DNA from: Sulfoacidibacillus thermotolerans | Lineage (GTDB): Bacteria; Bacillota; Bacilli; Alicyclobacillales; SLC66 | Assembly: GCF_003144315.1 (NCBI RefSeq) | Contig: NZ_MPDK01000005.1 | Location: 62,001 to 126,000 of the forward strand | DNA length: 64,000 nt | Direction: 5' to 3' | Part shown: piece by piece, positions 56,934 to 64,000 of the stretch | Layout of the letters: each line of letters opens with the position of its first letter | Numbering within the stretch: the first letter of the stretch is position 1 | Program-made: the position numbers and the translations under genes | Notes under the pieces: model-generated | What the model was told of the DNA's origin: nothing | What the model saw: the letters and a program-made list of their open reading frames with translations, nothing else | Database searches by the model: none

Positions 56934-57710
56934 GTGAAAATTCTCTTTATTGGCGATGTGACTGGAAAACCAGGTTTGCTTTTTGTAAAAGATAGACTAC
57001 CTCAGCTGATTTCAGAATTCCATCCAGATCTTGTGATTGCGAATGCTGAAAATTCAGCGGTGAATGGACGGGGAATTACGGCTTCTAGTGTTGAATATTT
57101 ATATGACTGCGGTGTCGAAATTTTAACACTTGGCAATCATGTCTGGGACCAGCGTGAAGCACTCGGAGTGATTCAAGCGGATGAGCGCATCGTGCGTCCG
57201 GCGAACTTGCCGCCCGGTGTACCTGGGCGAGGGTATACGGTATGTCGCGTGGCTGGACGGTCAGTGGCGATTATTAGTCTAATCGGCCGTACCTTCATGG
57301 GACTCGCAGATTGTCCATTTCGTGCGATAGATCAAATTTTTTCGCAGTTAGATCCTGCAATTAAGCACATTTTTATCGATTTTCACGGAGAAGCGACATC
57401 AGAAAAGTTGGCGCTCGGATTTTATGTGGATGGTCGGGCTTCTGTGGTTGTAGGTACACATACGCATGTTCAGACTGCAGATGAACGAATTTTGCCTAAA
57501 GGAACAGGGTATCTGACAGATGTAGGGATGACTGGACCACGTGATGGTATTCTTGGTATGAAACGTGAGGTAGTCATTCGTCGATTTCTTGACCAAATGC
57601 CAGCACGTTTTGAAGTGGCTGACGGCCCGCGCCAGTTTTCTGCAGTATTGGCTGTGCTAGACGATCAGGGGAGTGCGCGTTCGATGGAGAGAATCTACAT
57701 TGCCGAATAG
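56934..57710 (+). CDS. ymdB: YmdB-like metallophosphoesterase
   Basis: B. subtilis YmdB is a phosphodiesterase acting in cell-fate choice between motility, biofilm and spores. The 258-residue protein from GTG 56934 (GGGAG upstream) has the calcineurin-like metal motifs: FIGDVTGKPG, ANAENSAVNGRGI, LGNHVWDQREAL, FIDFHGEATSEK and VVGTHTHVQTADE. It follows rny as in B. subtilis; spoVS, which follows there, is not present here. Confidence 0.96.
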   Translation: MKILFIGDVTGKPGLLFVKDRLPQLISEFHPDLVIANAENSAVNGRGITASSVEYLYDCGVEILTLGNHVWDQREALGVIQADERIVRPANLPPGVPGRGYTVCRVAGRSVAIISLIGRTFMGLADCPFRAIDQIFSQLDPAIKHIFIDFHGEATSEKLALGFYVDGRASVVVGTHTHVQTADERILPKGTGYLTDVGMTGPRDGILGMKREVVIRRFLDQMPARFEVADGPRQFSAVLAVLDDQGSARSMERIYIAE

Positions 57711-57788
57711 AAATTGACTCCTTAGCATCTGGTTAAAGATACGGAAGTTCTAAAGATCGCAAAGGTTGTAAATCAGTGGGGGGATTTT

Positions 57789-58739
57789 ATGTATCGGGGA
57801 AAATTTATTGTAGATGGTCACGCCGATATTCTCTACCGGATGGGGAAAGAGAAGTTGTCTTTTTATGATGATAACGCGTTACATCAAAATTATAAGCACT
57901 TGCGGCAAAGTGGTGTGGATGTCCAGGTGTTTGTCACTTTTATTGAACCTGAGATCACAGCTTCAGAGCAATTATTCGCTGTTTTCGATTCACTGGATCG
58001 TTTTCATCGAGAAGTTGAACGTGCCGATGCGGTTCAAGCAGTCTATACAGTAGCTGAACTGCATCGTGTATTGCAGAGCGGGCGCAAGGCAGCAATTCTC
58101 TCACTCGAAGGTGCTGATGCGTTGAATGGACGGATAAGCGTGTTACACGCGTTGTTTCAATCGGGGATTCGACTGATGGGGCTCACTTGGAATGGGGCAA
58201 ACTGTGTGGCAGATGGTGTTGGGGAAGGACGAGGTGCCGGCCTAACACAGTTTGGGAGAGAAGTCGTCAAGACGATGCGTTCGCTTGGAATGATTGTCGA
58301 TGTTTCTCATCTAGCAGCGCGTGGCGTATGGGATGTGCTTGATTTGTACGATGGTCCTGTAGTAGCTTCTCACAGTAATGCGATGTCGGTGTTCGCACAT
58401 CGTCGCAATCTGACAGATGATCAGATTCGTGCGATCGCAGCTTCTGGCGGAGTGATCGGGGCTACATTTGTCCCTGCTTTTATTGGGGCAAGTGACGTCT
58501 TGACAATCGAGGATTTAATAAAGCATATCGATCACCTGTTAACTGTGGCAGGGGAGGATGCAGTGGCTCTAGGATCGGATTTTGATGGAATTGAATCAAC
58601 ACTTGTAGATCTTCGCAACGGTAGTGACTATACAGGGCTTTTGGAAAAGATAGAACTCCGCTATGGAGAAAATGTGTTTTCCAAAATTGCAGGGGGCAAC
58701 TGGTTGCGAGTGTTTGAACAGGTCTTGCCAAAGTTTTGA
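57789..58739 (+). CDS. Membrane-dipeptidase-type M19 metallopeptidase
   Basis: M19 (renal dipeptidase) enzymes are zinc-dependent and cut dipeptides, including D-amino-acid ones. The 316-residue protein has VDGHADILYRMGKE (first metal ligands His/Asp), LSLEGADALNG with the bridging Glu, RLMGLTWNGANCVADG, MIVDVSHLAARGVWDVL and VVASHSNAMSVFAHRRNLTD. ALGSDFDGIE closes the active site. No signal peptide is evident, so it acts in the cytoplasm, perhaps in cell-wall peptide recycling. ATG 57789 has a GGGGGGA site. A strong terminator follows. Confidence 0.94.
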   Translation: MYRGKFIVDGHADILYRMGKEKLSFYDDNALHQNYKHLRQSGVDVQVFVTFIEPEITASEQLFAVFDSLDRFHREVERADAVQAVYTVAELHRVLQSGRKAAILSLEGADALNGRISVLHALFQSGIRLMGLTWNGANCVADGVGEGRGAGLTQFGREVVKTMRSLGMIVDVSHLAARGVWDVLDLYDGPVVASHSNAMSVFAHRRNLTDDQIRAIAASGGVIGATFVPAFIGASDVLTIEDLIKHIDHLLTVAGEDAVALGSDFDGIESTLVDLRNGSDYTGLLEKIELRYGENVFSKIAGGNWLRVFEQVLPKF

Positions 58740-58783
58740 TCACCAATCAGAGGTCTTGTTTTATTGGATTTGTTTTTACAGGT

Positions 58784-58809
58784 GGGCGCTCAAAATGGGC
58801 GCCCTTTTT
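58784..58809 (+). terminator. Intrinsic terminator after the M19 dipeptidase gene
   Basis: GGGCGC (58784-58789) pairs with GCGCCC (58799-58804), followed by TTTTT (58805-58809). The possible start codon of the next small ORF (58795) lies in the loop. Confidence 0.85.
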
Positions 58810-59004
58810 CGTGTCCGAAGCATCCCTTTTCGCATACGATGTGATGACTGTGGGCGTGGGCGAGAAGGAGAAGCGGTTGTACTCTCACCAAAAGAGCGCG
58901 ATTGGCATACTGATGAAAGTACAGAAATCGGGCTGGACTTTTCTCACGGTTTTGTTCTCGCCCAACTGAAACGATGCACTAATCCAGAGGAGGTCACAGC
59001 GTGA
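58795..59004 (+). CDS. Possible small CxxC protein upstream of cotE
   Basis: This frame encodes up to 69 residues, MGALFRVRSIPFRIRCDDCG and further, with a CxxC pair (residues 16-19), one later Cys, and an acidic C-terminal half. Codon choice looks like that of neighbouring genes and the stop overlaps the cotE GTG/ATG region (GTGATG), suggesting coupling. The start is uncertain: ATG 58795 has AGGTGG upstream but sits inside a terminator hairpin, so a shorter form using another codon or a pseudogene remnant are possible. A CATACGAT at 58833-58840 resembles a SigE -10 element but I see no matching -35. No family recognised. Confidence 0.4.
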   Translation: MGALFRVRSIPFRIRCDDCGRGREGEAVVLSPKERDWHTDESTEIGLDFSHGFVLAQLKRCTNPEEVTA

Positions 59005-59525
59005 TGCTCGCAAAAGATACCGGATGTCGCGAGATCATCACTAGCGCCGTATGTGGCAAAGGGAGCAAATATGCTCAGTCCACGTATACCATTCGTCCTG
59101 CGAATCGACCCACGACGATTGGCGGTTGCTGGGTGATGAATCATTCCTGCGAAGCCACATTGGCAGGAGATACGATTGAAGTCCATGGACGATTTGATAT
59201 TAACGTATGGTATTCATACAACGGCAACAGTGAAACGGCGGTTGCCAAGGATACAGTGCCTTACGTTGAACACATCGCCCTGCAAGATCTAGATCCCCAC
59301 TGCTTTCATGACGATCTGGCCGTAACTGTAAAAATGGTTCAGCAACCGAATTGCCTAGATGCAACCATCGTGGATGGCGGTGCAGAAATTGCTGTACGCG
59401 TGGAACTCGAATTAGCTGTTGAGGTGGTTGGCCGTACGAAAATCTGGGTGTTGACGTGTGAGCCTACCGATAAAAAGGAAAGTTTCGAAGATGAAAGTTC
59501 ACTAGAGGATGACTCTCGTTTGTAG
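59004..59525 (+). CDS. cotE: Outer spore coat morphogenetic protein CotE
   Basis: CotE directs assembly of the outer coat on the forespore surface. The 173-residue protein matches Bacillus CotE along its length: REIITSAVCGKGSKYAQSTY, GCWVMNHSCEATLAGDTIEV, GRFDINVWYSYNGNSET and KMVQQPNCLDATIVDGG, with an acidic C-terminal tail (about 155-173). ATG 59004 or GTG 59001 is the start; AGAGGAGGT (58986-58994) suits both. In B. subtilis cotE follows ymcA and precedes mutS; here amidoligase-type genes follow after a strong terminator. Confidence 0.95.
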   Translation: MLAKDTGCREIITSAVCGKGSKYAQSTYTIRPANRPTTIGGCWVMNHSCEATLAGDTIEVHGRFDINVWYSYNGNSETAVAKDTVPYVEHIALQDLDPHCFHDDLAVTVKMVQQPNCLDATIVDGGAEIAVRVELELAVEVVGRTKIWVLTCEPTDKKESFEDESSLEDDSRL

Positions 59526-59557
59526 ATCACCCGCACATCCATGGTTTATCAACTTGC

Positions 59558-59579
59558 GGGGCGCAGTGCGCCCCTTTTT
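59558..59579 (+). terminator. Strong intrinsic terminator after cotE
   Basis: GGGGCGC (59558-59564) and GCGCCCC (59568-59574) form a seven-pair all-GC stem with an AGT loop, followed by TTTTT (59575-59579). The next gene starts 18 bases later, leaving no room for a promoter after the terminator. Confidence 0.95.
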
Positions 59580-59596
59580 GTGTGAGGTGCGGTCTG

Positions 59597-60970
59597 ATGG
59601 AACGATTCTCGAGAAAAAACAGGAGTAACGCAAAAGCACGGTCAAGGCGTTTGAATATAAGGCCAGGGGAATTAGCGAAACGATCGAATTTACAAGCGAT
59701 CGCATTTGGTTTGCGTTCCGTCACTGTGGATGCGGACGCCTTGTTGCGCCCTGCTTTTGCGAAAAAGGCAGAGCGTTTCTTGCGTTTACCTCCGTATCGC
59801 ATTCACGCGAAATGGGAAGAGGGTACACTGCGATTCGGGCCTAGTATTGCGGTCTATGCACTTCCAGGCAAAAGTAGTGCCTTTGGAGCGCAAACTCAAT
59901 TGTTCAAAGAGATGGCGCTACTTGCAAAGAAGCAGGGGATTGATCTATTTGTCTTAACTCCAGGACATCTGCAGTATGAACAGAGACAGTCTTTTGGCTA
60001 TCGCTATCATTCTAAGCAGCGCAAATGGCGCATGGAAGTTTGTCCATGGCCAGATTTTGTTTGGCGTCGCACTGTCTATCGTCCTTTGCGTTTACAGAAT
60101 CTTATGGATGTAGATGAAAAATTACTTGGTCAGACTTCTGTAGTTGGAACATTGCCGCGCGATCAGAGTGAAAAGTGGATCTTACATGTGCTTTTGTCGC
60201 AATTTCCAAGTATGTTTCCGTTTCTGTTACCGACTTTGCTTGTGCAAACACCGCATGATCTTGTCAATGCCGTCCGCCAGTTAGGAGATGTCTATTTAAA
60301 ACCTGTTCGCGGTACACAGGGTCAGCAGATTGTGCGTATTGCTTCACTAGCTTCTGGATATGTGGTACAGCGTGCGCAAGGACGCTTAGTCCACAATGCA
60401 CAAGGAGAAATTTTAGCGACAGATTATGATCTTCAGAGTCGTTTTGGCCGCTTGGCAGTTACTTCTCCTTTTATCGCACAGCGCACCGTGGATATGATGC
60501 GCACGATCTACGACGAACCGTTTGATATGCGCTATTTAATACAAGCTTCAATAGAAAATGGCGGGAATCCAATCTGTACAGGCATTGTGGCACGCGTCGC
60601 GCAAAGCGAAGCGATTACGACAAATCTTCATACTGGTGCGGTGCCCTTTCGCTTGAGTGAGTTGCAAGATCGCATTCCCCCGCGTTTACTCCCTTTCTTT
60701 CAGCAGGCTGTAGAACGAGGTAAACAGGCTGCTTTGTCAGCTTTTTCTGCGGTGTCCACACAACATAAAGAATTGGCGGAACTTGGGGTAGATATCGCAT
60801 TTGACCGCAATGGGAGAGTTTTTGTTTTGGAAGTGAATCCATGTCCTGGTCGTCAAATGTTTCGGCGTATTGATCCACAAATCAGGCGTTTATCACTTCA
60901 GCGGATTCTTGAATATGCTGTGTTTAGCACCGGATTTTTGCGCAGCGTGAAAGGGGCTGACCCGAGGTGA
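59597..60970 (+). CDS. YheC/YheD-type ATP-grasp protein with basic N-terminal extension
   Basis: ATP-grasp enzymes join a carboxylate to an amine or thiol through an acyl phosphate. ATG 59597 has GAGGTG seven bases upstream; the 457-residue protein begins with a strongly basic stretch (about 1-30, Arg/Lys-rich). The C-terminal half has the ATP-grasp blocks: YLKPVRGTQGQQIVRI (233-248), RTVDM and FDMRYLIQ (296-316), TNLHTGA (342-348), and the metal-binding GVDIAFDRNGRVFVLEVNP (397-415). B. subtilis YheC and YheD are sporulation proteins located at the forespore. It overlaps the next gene in GTGA. Confidence 0.88.
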   Translation: MERFSRKNRSNAKARSRRLNIRPGELAKRSNLQAIAFGLRSVTVDADALLRPAFAKKAERFLRLPPYRIHAKWEEGTLRFGPSIAVYALPGKSSAFGAQTQLFKEMALLAKKQGIDLFVLTPGHLQYEQRQSFGYRYHSKQRKWRMEVCPWPDFVWRRTVYRPLRLQNLMDVDEKLLGQTSVVGTLPRDQSEKWILHVLLSQFPSMFPFLLPTLLVQTPHDLVNAVRQLGDVYLKPVRGTQGQQIVRIASLASGYVVQRAQGRLVHNAQGEILATDYDLQSRFGRLAVTSPFIAQRTVDMMRTIYDEPFDMRYLIQASIENGGNPICTGIVARVAQSEAITTNLHTGAVPFRLSELQDRIPPRLLPFFQQAVERGKQAALSAFSAVSTQHKELAELGVDIAFDRNGRVFVLEVNPCPGRQMFRRIDPQIRRLSLQRILEYAVFSTGFLRSVKGADPR

Positions 60971-62121
60971 TATCACAATCGCCCGCATCGCTGTGTGGAG
61001 TAGCGCGCGAGGAACGCGTTCCGCTCATTGGCATTATGGCGAGGCCGCACGCTGTCAATGGGATTTTTCAAGGAAAACAAGGGCCGCTGTTATTGCGTTA
61101 TTTAGAGGCAGCGGCTCGGGAAAATGCTTTTGCGTGCGTGTTTGATCCAGTTGATCTCGATGTGGAACGTCAGCGATTGCGCGGTTATGTGCTTAGCAAA
61201 CGGACAATTGCAGGTGAGCGTCGCGTTGAGTTTTTGGATTTAGGGATTCCACTTGTCATCTATGATCAGATCGCATCGCGACGCTATGATCGCTCAAAAT
61301 CCTGCACTGCAGCGCGTGAATATTTAAAGCAGACTTCTGTCATTTTTAATGATGGATATTTTGACAAATGGGAAGTGCACACCTGGTTAGGAGCTTATGC
61401 GCGGTTGCGTCCGCATTTGCCACACACTGCACTCATGACAAGCCAAGATACGTTGCGTATGTTTTTACACGCGCATGAGACTGTGTTTGTAAAGCCGATT
61501 CACGGCAGTTTGGGAATTGGAATTGTGCATATTGAACAGAGCGGTGAGTGCTATGAAGCTGTGTTGCGCACGAAGCAAGGCTTACTTCATGCGGGTGTGA
61601 AGTGTGACGCAAAATCATTGTATCAACACTTTAAACCGCGCTTTCGGCGGGCATTACACATTGTGCAAGAAGGGATTCCACTTGCTCGATGGGATGGGCG
61701 ACCGTTTGATATTCGCTTATTGATGCAAAAGAATCACAAAGGACAATGGAAGCGAACAAAGGTGTACCTTCGAGTAGCAGCAAAAGGGGATTTCACTTCC
61801 AATTTGACAACAGGGGGGCAAGCACTCCCACTTTCAGCGCTTGAGGAAGAATCGGGATTGAATGTAACAAAACTGAAACGAGAAATTTTGCAATTAGAGA
61901 AGTTAATTCCTGCATGTATTGAGGCACAATCTGGTCGAATGCTGGGTGAGATGGGCATCGATCTTGGCGTGAGTCAAACGGGGCAGATTTATGTAATTGA
62001 AGTGAATTCAAAACCTTGGAAAACAGCGATGACTCTCTCAGGTTCTGAACAGCTTGTCGATTTGTCATTCCTGCGACCGATTCGCTTCGCGCTTTGGCTT
62101 GCGAGTGCCAGACAGAGGTGA
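60967..62121 (+). CDS. YheC/YheD-type ATP-grasp protein, second paralogue
   Basis: The 384-residue protein has an N-terminal recognition domain with IYDQIASRRYD (98-108), the family equivalent of YNRIPTRKAE, and an ATP-grasp domain: VFVKPIHGSLGIGI (173-186), VQEGIPLARWDGRPFDIRLL (233-252), DFTSNLTTGG (275-284), GEMGIDLGVSQTGQIYVIEV (327-346) with the metal ligands Glu/Asn in EVNSKP. All catalytic blocks seem present, so it should be active. The GTG start overlaps the stop of the preceding paralogue, so both are translated together. The substrates are unknown; a spore-coat role is inferred from cotE nearby. Confidence 0.9.
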   Translation: MISQSPASLCGVAREERVPLIGIMARPHAVNGIFQGKQGPLLLRYLEAAARENAFACVFDPVDLDVERQRLRGYVLSKRTIAGERRVEFLDLGIPLVIYDQIASRRYDRSKSCTAAREYLKQTSVIFNDGYFDKWEVHTWLGAYARLRPHLPHTALMTSQDTLRMFLHAHETVFVKPIHGSLGIGIVHIEQSGECYEAVLRTKQGLLHAGVKCDAKSLYQHFKPRFRRALHIVQEGIPLARWDGRPFDIRLLMQKNHKGQWKRTKVYLRVAAKGDFTSNLTTGGQALPLSALEEESGLNVTKLKREILQLEKLIPACIEAQSGRMLGEMGIDLGVSQTGQIYVIEVNSKPWKTAMTLSGSEQLVDLSFLRPIRFALWLASARQR

Positions 62122-62139
62122 AGGGAGGCGCCGTGCATT

Positions 62140-63624
62140 GTGACATACTATTTGCTCCACAGCGGTCAAATGTCAGCAGAGCGTTTGGCCGCAGAAGTGC
62201 CAAGATTAGTAGCGACAGAGGAACTGCGATACGTAGGGCCAGAAGATGTAGTCATCCGTTTTGGGAACACAGAAGATCCTGATCGGGGCAGATGGACGAT
62301 TAACCGTCGAGAGTCCTTACTTGTCGCTGACTCGCGGCGCGCATTGTTAAAGACGTTGCGTAGAGCTGGGGTACATTGTCCGCGATTTACCAATCGTGAT
62401 GAGGAAGCGGAAACGCGGAATCAACTGATTCGGCATTATCGTGTGCCTGTTTTTAATTTGCGCGCATTGACTTGCTTTCGGACAGAAGGAAGAATGGTTT
62501 GGCTGAGCAAGCGCATCAATCAGATTCAAGACCACTTTTCAGAAGTAGGACTAGAGGCGGATGAAGAGACGCGCAAAGTTAGCTTGCTTGCTGTACGTGC
62601 GATGCATGCGGTGGGCTTAGAATTTGGCCTTGTAAGTATTGGCATTGGGCAAAAAGGACGTCCAATTGTCCTTGATATTTCAGCAACCCCAGTATGTAAA
62701 GGACGGTTATTGCGTCTGTTTGCTACAGCGATTGAAGATTTTATTGCTGTCGATGAGCAAATTTCACAGGGCGTGGAAGAAAAGATTTTGCTAGGGACAG
62801 ATTTAGAATTTATGTTGCGCTCGCGTCAAGGCAAGTTAATTCCCGCTTCTCGCTATTTTCCAATGCGGGGTAAAGTGGGATGCGATGATCGAACGCTAGC
62901 TGGTAATCGGGCACTTCGCCCACTCGCAGAAATTCGTCCGCAACCTGCAGAAACTCCCGAAGTGTTGTGTAAAAATATTGAATTGGCTTTGCGTGAAGCA
63001 CAAAAATTCGCTCCTGCAGCGCACCCCGAATGGGTGGCGGGGAGTGCACCCTTTGAACATTTTCCAATAGGCGGCCATCTCCATTTTAGTGGAGTTCCAT
63101 ATACGGCGCGCATTGTCAATTTGCTTGATGCTTACGTAGGGATGCCTCTGATGTTGATTGAAGATCCAATGACTGCAACAAGAAGAAGACCTAAATACGG
63201 ATTTTTAGGGGATATTCGCCATAAATCATATGGTGGGTTTGAGTATCGTACGCCTGCCAGTTTTTTGGTGGATCCCAATATTGCGCTTGGGGCACTCGCA
63301 TTAGCTTATGTGATCGCGCATCATCACGCAGAGTTGCCCTATATTGAACTGCATGATGCCAGTCGTTTACGCGCATTTTATCGCAATGATCGCGATTTTT
63401 TATTGCCGATTGCTAAAGAAGTGTATGCAAATATAAAGCAGACTTCTAGCTATTTGCCGTATCGTGAAGCGATCGACTTAATTTTTGCAATGATTCAAAG
63501 TGACGAGGTTTGGGATGAGTCCGTTGATATTCGCAAAGCTTGGCAGTTGCCGATTCCAATCAAAGCGTCTGGGAAAAAGAAGATCCAGTCCTCTGTACAG
63601 GCGAGAGGGGGAGTAAGGGCATGA
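62140..63624 (+). CDS. ATP-grasp-like region fused to GCS-like COOH-NH2 ligase (phiEco32 type 2)
   Basis: The 494-residue protein combines two regions. Residues 1-210 look like a divergent ATP-grasp module: VVIRFGNTEDPD (37-48), RVPVFNLRAL (101-110) and VLDISATP (177-184), with no evident full set of ATP-grasp catalytic residues. Residues of about 215-450 match glutamate-cysteine-ligase-fold amidoligases: GTDLEFML (219-226), LAEIRPQP (262-269), IGGHLHFSG (310-318) and GGFEYRTP (365-372), which hold the Glu/His/Arg metal and nucleotide ligands. The prediction is ATP-dependent COOH-NH2 ligation. GTG 62140 has GGGAGG upstream at long spacing; the stop overlaps the next start in ATGA. Confidence 0.85.
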   Translation: MTYYLLHSGQMSAERLAAEVPRLVATEELRYVGPEDVVIRFGNTEDPDRGRWTINRRESLLVADSRRALLKTLRRAGVHCPRFTNRDEEAETRNQLIRHYRVPVFNLRALTCFRTEGRMVWLSKRINQIQDHFSEVGLEADEETRKVSLLAVRAMHAVGLEFGLVSIGIGQKGRPIVLDISATPVCKGRLLRLFATAIEDFIAVDEQISQGVEEKILLGTDLEFMLRSRQGKLIPASRYFPMRGKVGCDDRTLAGNRALRPLAEIRPQPAETPEVLCKNIELALREAQKFAPAAHPEWVAGSAPFEHFPIGGHLHFSGVPYTARIVNLLDAYVGMPLMLIEDPMTATRRRPKYGFLGDIRHKSYGGFEYRTPASFLVDPNIALGALALAYVIAHHHAELPYIELHDASRLRAFYRNDRDFLLPIAKEVYANIKQTSSYLPYREAIDLIFAMIQSDEVWDESVDIRKAWQLPIPIKASGKKKIQSSVQARGGVRA

Positions 63625-64000
63625 CCAGAAGCCCATTATTTACACTGGCAGTTTTAACAGGGCAGCAAAACGTTCGTTCTCCATACATTCGGGCTCTACT
63701 ACGCACCGCACAAGTGCAAGGAATCAAAGCGTATCCACTCACGCCTAGTCAATTGTTTTTGTCATCTAATGAAGAATCTTCGTTGCATGTGGTCTACAAC
63801 CGTATTCCCACCCGCAAAGCAGAGGCATCGCTTGAGGTAAGACGGGCCAAGCAGTGGTTGCAACAACGTGGAATTCCACTTTTTAATCAGCGATTTTTCA
63901 ATAAGCGCGAGGTGGATCGCGTTTTGCGCAAAGATGAAGAAATAAGAAAAATATTACCTGCTACCATGAGTGATTGGGATACAGCACGCGCACTTTCTTG
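63621..64000 (+). CDS. YheC/YheD-type ATP-grasp protein, third paralogue, cut by window end
   Basis: About 126 residues are visible before the right edge. They form the N-terminal domain of YheC/YheD proteins: TLAVLTGQQNVRSPYIRALL (8-27), then VVYNRIPTRKAEAS (57-70), a segment reading GIPLFNQRFFNKREVDRVL, and ILPATMSDWD near the end, where the ATP-grasp lid begins. This spacing is the family pattern. ATG 63621 overlaps the previous stop. The ATP-grasp catalytic core lies beyond the window, so activity cannot be judged. Confidence 0.85.
   Translation, partial: MTRSPLFTLAVLTGQQNVRSPYIRALLRTAQVQGIKAYPLTPSQLFLSSNEESSLHVVYNRIPTRKAEASLEVRRAKQWLQQRGIPLFNQRFFNKREVDRVLRKDEEIRKILPATMSDWDTARALS

Noticed and set aside
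57714-57741. TTGACT with AAGATA as a promoter for the M19 dipeptidase
   Set aside because: The -10 element is poor and spacing is 16; insufficient to call.
58811-58969. Alternative frame from GTG 58811 before cotE
   Set aside because: It is hydrophobic in an unordered way, ends 30 bases before cotE without coupling, and overlaps the more gene-like frame that has the CxxC motif.

Overview
The window is one continuous stretch of core chromosome from an endospore-forming Firmicute (Bacillota, class Bacilli). Almost all genes lie on the + strand and follow the Bacillus subtilis flhA-to-cotE order. Sporulation genes (dpaA/dpaB, a SpoIIIE-type translocase, ymdB, cotE), Gram-positive PolC, RNase Y and RNase J support this. 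Gene content, moderate base composition (not computed) and frequent GTG/TTG starts recall the Alicyclobacillaceae, but that family placement is an inference. I see no rRNA, tRNA, insertion sequence, prophage or CRISPR array.

Layout. 1-7060: end of the flagellar/chemotaxis operon (flhA 3' part, flhF, flhG, cheC, cheD, a FapA-type DUF342 gene, a SwrB-like gene, a small YceG-like membrane protein). cheB, cheA, cheW and sigD, which sit here in B. subtilis, are absent. 7061-18482: translation, lipid and replication genes (rpsB, tsf, pyrH, frr, uppS, cdsA, dxr, rseP, polC), with proS missing from its usual place. 18483-27585: the rimP-nusA-rnpM-rplGA-infB-rbfA-nrnA-truB-ribF-rpsO block behind a strong promoter. 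27586-37752: pnp, ylxY, mlpA, dut, then dpaA-dpaB-asd-dapG-dapA, which carries aspartate to dipicolinate, the spore-core chelator. 37753-43396: RNase J, TepA-like protease, YlzJ-like protein, FtsK/SpoIIIE. 43397-44642: two unrecognised genes, one of them the only minus-strand gene. 44643-53094: BMP-like lipoprotein, DUF3388, rodZ, yajQ, rimO, pgsA, cinA, DEAD-box helicase. 53095-58809: SOS-controlled recA, recX, rny, ymdB, M19 dipeptidase.

The most interesting region is 58795-64000. A small CxxC ORF leads into cotE, the outer-coat morphogenetic gene. Directly after the cotE terminator comes a tightly packed run of four genes: three YheC/YheD-type ATP-grasp proteins (the last cut by the window end) and one protein joining an ATP-grasp-like N-terminal region to a glutamate-cysteine-ligase-like COOH-NH2 ligase (phage phiEco32 type). 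Such enzymes form amide bonds. With CotE beside them and YheC/YheD known as sporulation proteins in B. subtilis, I infer a spore-coat peptide-tagging or peptide-synthesis system.

Regulatory sequences that stand out are a LexA-type box over the recA -35 element, a consensus promoter followed closely by an intrinsic terminator ahead of rimO, a perfect inverted repeat flanking the RNase J promoter, a palindrome over the promoter of the lone minus-strand gene, and a three-codon mini-ORF overlapping the rny start.
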